Source: CAYWGR01 sp964458015 (lineage in GTDB: Bacteria; Planctomycetota; Planctomycetia; Pirellulales; Thermoguttaceae). From it: a stretch of DNA of 27,849 nt. The position numbers and the translations under genes are program-made. Location of the stretch: assembly GCA_964458015.1 (NCBI GenBank), contig CAYWGR010000064.1, positions 1 through 27,849 on the forward strand, read 5' to 3'. This document shows, in pieces, positions 24,121 through 27,849 of this stretch (position 1 is the first letter of the stretch; the number at the start of each line of letters is the position of its first letter). The notes under the pieces are model-generated. The model was not told the DNA's origin, searched no databases, and was given only the letters and a program-made list of their open reading frames with translations.

Positions 24121-24900
24121 CTATTTTGCGGTGTATCCACCGTCGACCACGATATTTGCGGCGGTGACATAAGCTGAAGCATCGGATGCCAGAAACACAA
24201 TTGTGCCTTTGAGGTCGGAGTCATTGGCCATGCGCCCCAGGAACGTTCGATGGTTGTATCGTTCAACGAAGGCCGGACTTTGGTTGTTGTAGAATCCACC
24301 TGCGCTGATGGCGTTGCATCGCACATTTTTGGCGCCGAGCTTGGCGGCGACATAGCGAGTCAATTGAAGCAATCCGCCCTTGTGAAAGAAGTAATCGGGC
24401 GGCACATTCCAGGGGAGCCCTTCGTAAAGCGTAAAGTCTGGACCGACCATGCCCTGCATCGAACCGATGTTGATAATGCTGCCGCCACCTAGCGTCGCCA
24501 TCTGGTCGCCAAAGCACCGGGTCACCGCAAACAGCCCGGTCGCATTGATCCGCATGCTCTCCGCCCAGGCATCCAGCGGGTCCGACCAATCCGCCATTGG
24601 TCTAGCGACTGCATTATTGACCAACACATCCACGCGGTCAGCCGTGTCCAGAACCCGATCGAGCAAGCGTCGGCAAGATGCTTCTTCGGCCTGATCGAAT
24701 GGCAACGCGGTCACATCGCATCGGTTTTTACGCAGGGAAATGGCTGCGGCTTCAAGTTTCTCGATATTTCGAGCGGCCAGGAACGTTTTGGCGCCTGCCT
24801 CGGCCAACGCTGCGGCAATCTGCCGACCGTAAAGCCCCGCACCGCCGCTGACGACGGCCACCTTACCCGTCAAACGGAACATATCCAATACGCTCATCAT
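24121..24900 (-). CDS. Short-chain dehydrogenase/reductase (SDR)
   Basis: A 259-residue classical SDR. The cofactor loop is SGGAGLYG at 18-25, LVNNAVARP at 93-101 is the structural NNAG-type motif, and Asn119, Ser147 (IINIGSM), Tyr170 and Lys174 (YFFHK) make up the catalytic set. The C-terminal VVDGGYTAK is typical of the family. AGGAG precedes the start, and the ATG overlaps the stop of the aldolase gene (ATGA), so the two are translationally coupled. The tail suits sugar or sugar-acid dehydrogenases of this superfamily. Together with the aldolase and the MocA-type enzymes it suggests oxidative breakdown of an unusual sugar. The exact substrate cannot be stated. Confidence 0.9.
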   Translation of the reverse strand: MMSVLDMFRLTGKVAVVSGGAGLYGRQIAAALAEAGAKTFLAARNIEKLEAAAISLRKNRCDVTALPFDQAEEASCRRLLDRVLDTADRVDVLVNNAVARPMADWSDPLDAWAESMRINATGLFAVTRCFGDQMATLGGGSIINIGSMQGMVGPDFTLYEGLPWNVPPDYFFHKGGLLQLTRYVAAKLGAKNVRCNAISAGGFYNNQSPAFVERYNHRTFLGRMANDSDLKGTIVFLASDASAYVTAANIVVDGGYTAK

Positions 24901-25724
24901 GCACGACTCCTATGGCTTGCGGCATAGACGCTCCCGGCGGGGCCGGCTGGCTCGCGACCGAAGGTGGCCGCTACCTGTGCAAACCCGTCGGCAAGCATAA
25001 GCACATCGGCTCCAATGCTGAGAAACTGGTAACCCATGTCGATCCGCTCTTGCCGATTTGCGAATGTCGCCACCGTGCCGGCAACTTTACCATGCTTGTA
25101 TGCAACTTCTGGAATACGGCGGACCGCCTCAACGAGTTTCGGATGGGCAAATTCAAAGGGGGCTCCAATCCCCTGGCTAAAATCACCCGGTCCAAAAAAC
25201 AACATGTCGATTCCTTCCAATGTGGCAATTTCGTCGAGATCGGCCAGCGATTCGGGGTCTTCAATCTGCACGATTACCATTCTCTCTCGATTGGCCTGGC
25301 TCATATACTCCAGCCCGGGAATCGAGCAATAGGCGCCGTCCGCGTTGCCACCGTCTATAGGACGACGTCCGATCGGATGAAATCGCGTGTGCCAGACTAT
25401 CTTGCGGGCATCGGCCGCGCTCATGACGTGCGGAATCATGATTCCAGCCGCGTCCATCTCCAGCGGATGGATCAAATCGCTGTAACTGCCGCGAGCGACG
25501 CGCACAATGACATCAACGTCAAACATTTTTGCCGCGCGGATCTGGTTTTCGATATCCTTCAGCGTATTAGGCACGTGTTCCATGCACAGCCAGACGGAGT
25601 CCAAACCGCTCATCGCGGCAATCTCCACCACGCGCGGGTCGCACGAGTTGATCTTCGTACAACAGGCCGTCTCGCCGGCGCGGAGTTTTTCTAGTACGCG
25701 GCTGCGTCGCATTTTCGCGGTCAT
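24897..25724 (-). CDS. HpcH/HpaI-family class II aldolase
   Basis: A 275-residue aldolase of the family that includes 4-hydroxy-2-oxoheptanedioate aldolase and 2-keto-3-deoxy-L-rhamnonate aldolase. Visible features are WLCMEHVPNT (His50, expected base), VIVRVARG (Arg75), AAGIMIPHVMSAADAR at 92-107, VQIEDPES (Glu155) and FFGPGDFSQGIG (Asp181), the last two being the expected metal ligands. It would cleave a 2-keto acid into pyruvate and an aldehyde. AAAGGAG stands 11 nt upstream, and the gene overlaps both neighbours by 4 nt. In this context a 2-keto-3-deoxy sugar acid is the plausible substrate. Dehydratase and lactonase genes that would complete such a pathway are not in the window. Confidence 0.9.
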   Translation of the reverse strand: MTAKMRRSRVLEKLRAGETACCTKINSCDPRVVEIAAMSGLDSVWLCMEHVPNTLKDIENQIRAAKMFDVDVIVRVARGSYSDLIHPLEMDAAGIMIPHVMSAADARKIVWHTRFHPIGRRPIDGGNADGAYCSIPGLEYMSQANRERMVIVQIEDPESLADLDEIATLEGIDMLFFGPGDFSQGIGAPFEFAHPKLVEAVRRIPEVAYKHGKVAGTVATFANRQERIDMGYQFLSIGADVLMLADGFAQVAATFGREPAGPAGSVYAASHRSRA

Positions 25725-26692
25725 TGTTCCATAATCTCCTTTAGCAACATCCTGCGTCCGCCTTGATGACGGCTGCCAGTGCCGGCAATAATCATCTTCA
25801 TCAATTCGATCGTCTCTGTGAATGGGAAAGGGAGCTTGCCGGTCCGTAAATAGTCGATAAATGCGGCCAACTGGGCCTTGAAGGCGAAAAATGTGTCCTC
25901 GAAGCTTGCCGTGAGCGTTCCTTTAGTACCATGAATCGCCAGCCTGCAAAACGCTCCATACATGTCGGCGATGGCAACCAATACGACATCCACGCCGCTG
26001 GCATGTTTCAGATGAACAATATTGGCCTCGTCTGTGCCCGTGTTGACCACCGAAATCCAATCGCCGGAGGCCAGTATGGGATAGACTCCTTCCAACGCAT
26101 GGATTCCATAGCGTTCCCAACTCTTCGGTGTCGTCATGGTAATCAGTCGCGGTTCGCCCGCCACCTCCGGCAACTGTTGGCGAGCGGCTTGAAATTCGCG
26201 GGCATAACGCATGCAACTGGTCGACAGTATTGGCTTGCCCGCACGCTGCCAAGCGACGAACTGCCGCAGACCACTTTCGTTGTCACATAGTGGCTTGTCG
26301 ATGAATACGGGTAATTCCGCCTCGATGAATAGCCGGGCACGATCAACGTGTTCCCAGCCCTTGTCGGTGGGAATAATCACGGCGTCAACCTGTCCGATCG
26401 CGTCTTCAGGATGCTGGATGATGTTGGGAATGAACGCTGCGCGAGCAACTCGCTCGGCATCCGCCCGATCGTCACACCAGACGTGTGTGACTTGGGCGCC
26501 CGCGATACCAAGGTTCTCCGGCGGCTCGGCGCCAAGATATCGCAGAATGACCGGGAAACCGCACTCAGCCATTGTTGGAGCATCATAGCGGCCATTAATG
26601 ATCGCGCTCCAACTATACGGATGGCCGTTGCTCTCGACCATGCCCAGCATGGCCAAGCGAATATTGTTCGGATTAGGCACAAGTGGTCGCAT
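25721..26692 (-). CDS. Gfo/Idh/MocA-like oxidoreductase B with atypical nucleotide-binding motif
   Basis: A 323-residue protein with Gfo/Idh/MocA architecture: an N-terminal Rossmann-like domain and a C-terminal alpha/beta domain. Instead of the usual GxGxxG, strand 1 is followed by LGMVESNGHPYSW at 16-28. The EKP motif is replaced by DKP (IDKPLCDN at 131-138). IIPTDKGWEHVDRAR at 106-120 matches the usual post-strand segment. Its similarity to oxidoreductase A is low. It lies 9 nt after the UROD-fold gene and overlaps the aldolase by 4 nt. It may use its cofactor differently or act on a distinct sugar; the DKP subgroup is widespread, so the residue change alone does not imply inactivity. Confidence 0.8.
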   Translation of the reverse strand: MRPLVPNPNNIRLAMLGMVESNGHPYSWSAIINGRYDAPTMAECGFPVILRYLGAEPPENLGIAGAQVTHVWCDDRADAERVARAAFIPNIIQHPEDAIGQVDAVIIPTDKGWEHVDRARLFIEAELPVFIDKPLCDNESGLRQFVAWQRAGKPILSTSCMRYAREFQAARQQLPEVAGEPRLITMTTPKSWERYGIHALEGVYPILASGDWISVVNTGTDEANIVHLKHASGVDVVLVAIADMYGAFCRLAIHGTKGTLTASFEDTFFAFKAQLAAFIDYLRTGKLPFPFTETIELMKMIIAGTGSRHQGGRRMLLKEIMEQ

Positions 26693-26701
26693 GGTTGTAA
26701 A

Positions 26702-27814
26702 TCAAAACACGGTAGCAGTGGCAGCTTGAACGAGTCGGGTGACTCGCTCCAATTGGCCGTCTGGCGGAAGTTGATCTCCGGGAGCAATAATCAAGGCCGG
26801 ACTGCGGTGGCGCAATGCAAGCCACGCATCTATCTGCTCGTCGAGTACTTTCTGGGGAACGGCTGCTAAGAAACTATTTGGAGGAACGCCACCGGAAAGC
26901 ACCAATTTCTCGCCAGCCTCCTCGCGGCATTGCTGCGGCGTCAGGTCACCCCAGGGCGCCGGCGTTACGGCATCAGCGCCGTCGATACCCATTTCAGCCA
27001 CCTTGCGCAACAGACCTCGCAGCCGTCCATCAATGTGAGTCACCAGCGGTTTGCCGTACTCGTGGGCAATCTCCGCCATCCGGCGATAATAGGGACCGCT
27101 ATAGCGTTCCAGCCAGCGTGGGCTTTGCACGTCGGCCGACAGATTGTCTGAATGAAAGAGCACATGTGACGGACCGTCAGCCATCAATCGCGTCACCTTT
27201 TCATGCATCGTGTTGATCGTTGCCACGGTCTGCTCAAGTTCCTCCGGATAGTCGGCGGCAAGCATTACTGTTTGCTCCACCCCAGCATAACGACTAATCA
27301 AGAAGCCCATGCCCGTGTAGGGAACCTGCACCAACGGCAACCCGATGTCGCCAACAAGCTTGTCGACCTCGCGAAAGACGTCCCAGCAAGGAACATACGA
27401 TACGTGCTCGAAAACGTAACGAATTACCGCTAGGTCGGCAACTGTCTGCACCATGTGTTGGATAATGGGCCAACTATATGTCTGTGCGGACCAACGGCGG
27501 ATCTCTTCGACCGTGCCAATCGGCGTCTCTAAGCGGTGACGATACAGTTCGCCATCGACGCCCGACTGAAGGCGAATGGTATTGTCGTATCGTTCGTCGT
27601 AGAAAGTCCCTAAGTTCAGATGAATGGCCGCCCCGGTCTGTCGATGCAGTTCCAGTAGGCGAGGAATTTTCTCGTTATTGGCGCCATCGGTCCGACCGGG
27701 TATGAACTTGCCTCCGCCATGCGCAGCATGCCAGTAGGAAAGATCCGCCAATGCGGGCACACGATCAGGCGTCTCACCACGATAGACGGCCAATAGCCGT
27801 TCGCGCGGTGTCAT
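26702..27814 (-). CDS. UROD-fold (uroporphyrinogen decarboxylase/MtaA-like) protein C
   Basis: A 370-residue member of the same superfamily as proteins A and B, and first gene of the leftward cluster. The family start TPRERLLAVYRGETPDRVP is at 2-20. The metal-site strand reads PLVTHIDGRL, so His260 is kept but Asp262 replaces the usual Cys. The later loop reads APGDQLPP, with Asp347 in place of Cys. Both thiols of the usual zinc site are therefore gone, which argues for a different metal or chemistry. FHSDNLSADVQSP at 220-232 corresponds to the active-site loop. The nearest gene downstream is oxidoreductase B, 9 nt away. Which compound it acts on is unknown. Confidence 0.8.
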   Translation of the reverse strand: MTPRERLLAVYRGETPDRVPALADLSYWHAAHGGGKFIPGRTDGANNEKIPRLLELHRQTGAAIHLNLGTFYDERYDNTIRLQSGVDGELYRHRLETPIGTVEEIRRWSAQTYSWPIIQHMVQTVADLAVIRYVFEHVSYVPCWDVFREVDKLVGDIGLPLVQVPYTGMGFLISRYAGVEQTVMLAADYPEELEQTVATINTMHEKVTRLMADGPSHVLFHSDNLSADVQSPRWLERYSGPYYRRMAEIAHEYGKPLVTHIDGRLRGLLRKVAEMGIDGADAVTPAPWGDLTPQQCREEAGEKLVLSGGVPPNSFLAAVPQKVLDEQIDAWLALRHRSPALIIAPGDQLPPDGQLERVTRLVQAATATVF

Positions 27815-27830
27815 CTCGGTCCGTTTGACT

Positions 27831-27849
27831 ACGTTACAAGAAGTAACGT
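27831..27849. promoter_or_regulatory. Perfect inverted repeat upstream of the leftward operon
   Basis: ACGTTAC (27831-27837) and GTAACGT (27843-27849) are exact reverse complements around AAGAA, 16 nt before the start codon of the first leftward gene and at the very edge of the window. The 7+5+7 spacing fits an operator for a dimeric regulator such as a LacI- or GntR-type protein; no regulator gene is in view. Confidence 0.5.

Overview
The window looks like a chromosomal segment of a planctomycete, probably of the Pirellula/Rhodopirellula type. The evidence is the combination of a DUF1559 protein with a prepilin leader and a C-terminal H-X9-DG motif, two PEP-CTERM surface proteins, two ECF-like sigma factors each followed by a FecR/LamG membrane protein, and clusters of secreted glycoside hydrolases beside MocA-type oxidoreductases and UROD-fold proteins. 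No rRNA, intact tRNA, CRISPR array, prophage or intact insertion sequence was seen.

Layout. (1) Bases 1-3802, read leftward: sigma factor 1, FecR-type membrane protein 1 (4-nt overlap), then PEP-CTERM protein 1, followed by strong hairpins. (2) 4110-6005, leftward: an unrelated ABC-F ATPase. (3) About 6070-6995: a gene-poor, partly AT-rich stretch holding a terminator, possible gene debris and a palindrome. (4) 7017-23048, rightward: sigma factor 2, FecR/LamG protein 2 (8-nt overlap), PEP-CTERM protein 2, a DUF1559 protein, a GH123/DUF4091-like secreted protein, two UROD-fold proteins, an (alpha/alpha)6-barrel glycosidase, and two clan GH-A-like glycosidases. (5) 27814-23105, leftward and convergent with block 4: a third UROD-fold protein, a MocA-type oxidoreductase, an HpcH/HpaI aldolase, an SDR, and a second MocA-type oxidoreductase. 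These are tightly packed, two junctions being ATGA overlaps, and a perfect inverted repeat lies just upstream.

Interpretation (inference). Blocks 4 and 5 resemble a planctomycete glycan-utilisation locus. Secreted enzymes trim a polysaccharide outside the cytoplasm, and cytoplasmic dehydrogenases plus an aldolase would process an unusual sugar. The three UROD-fold proteins resemble corrinoid/thiol methyltransferases more than heme enzymes and hint at methyl-group chemistry, but no corrinoid protein is present.

The most unusual feature is the regulatory pair. The two sigma-FecR-PEP-CTERM cassettes are mirror images. They share a nearly identical membrane/FecR core of about 420 bp in inverted orientation, including a 37-nt perfect match, but carry unrelated sensor domains. 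The sensor of FecR protein 1 is a paralogue of the PEP-CTERM protein encoded next to it, and FecR protein 2 ends in a vestigial IPEP motif. Both FecR proteins carry a low-complexity insert, made of different short DNA repeats, at exactly the same site. Inversion between the two cores would re-pair each sigma factor with the other sensor and downstream genes.
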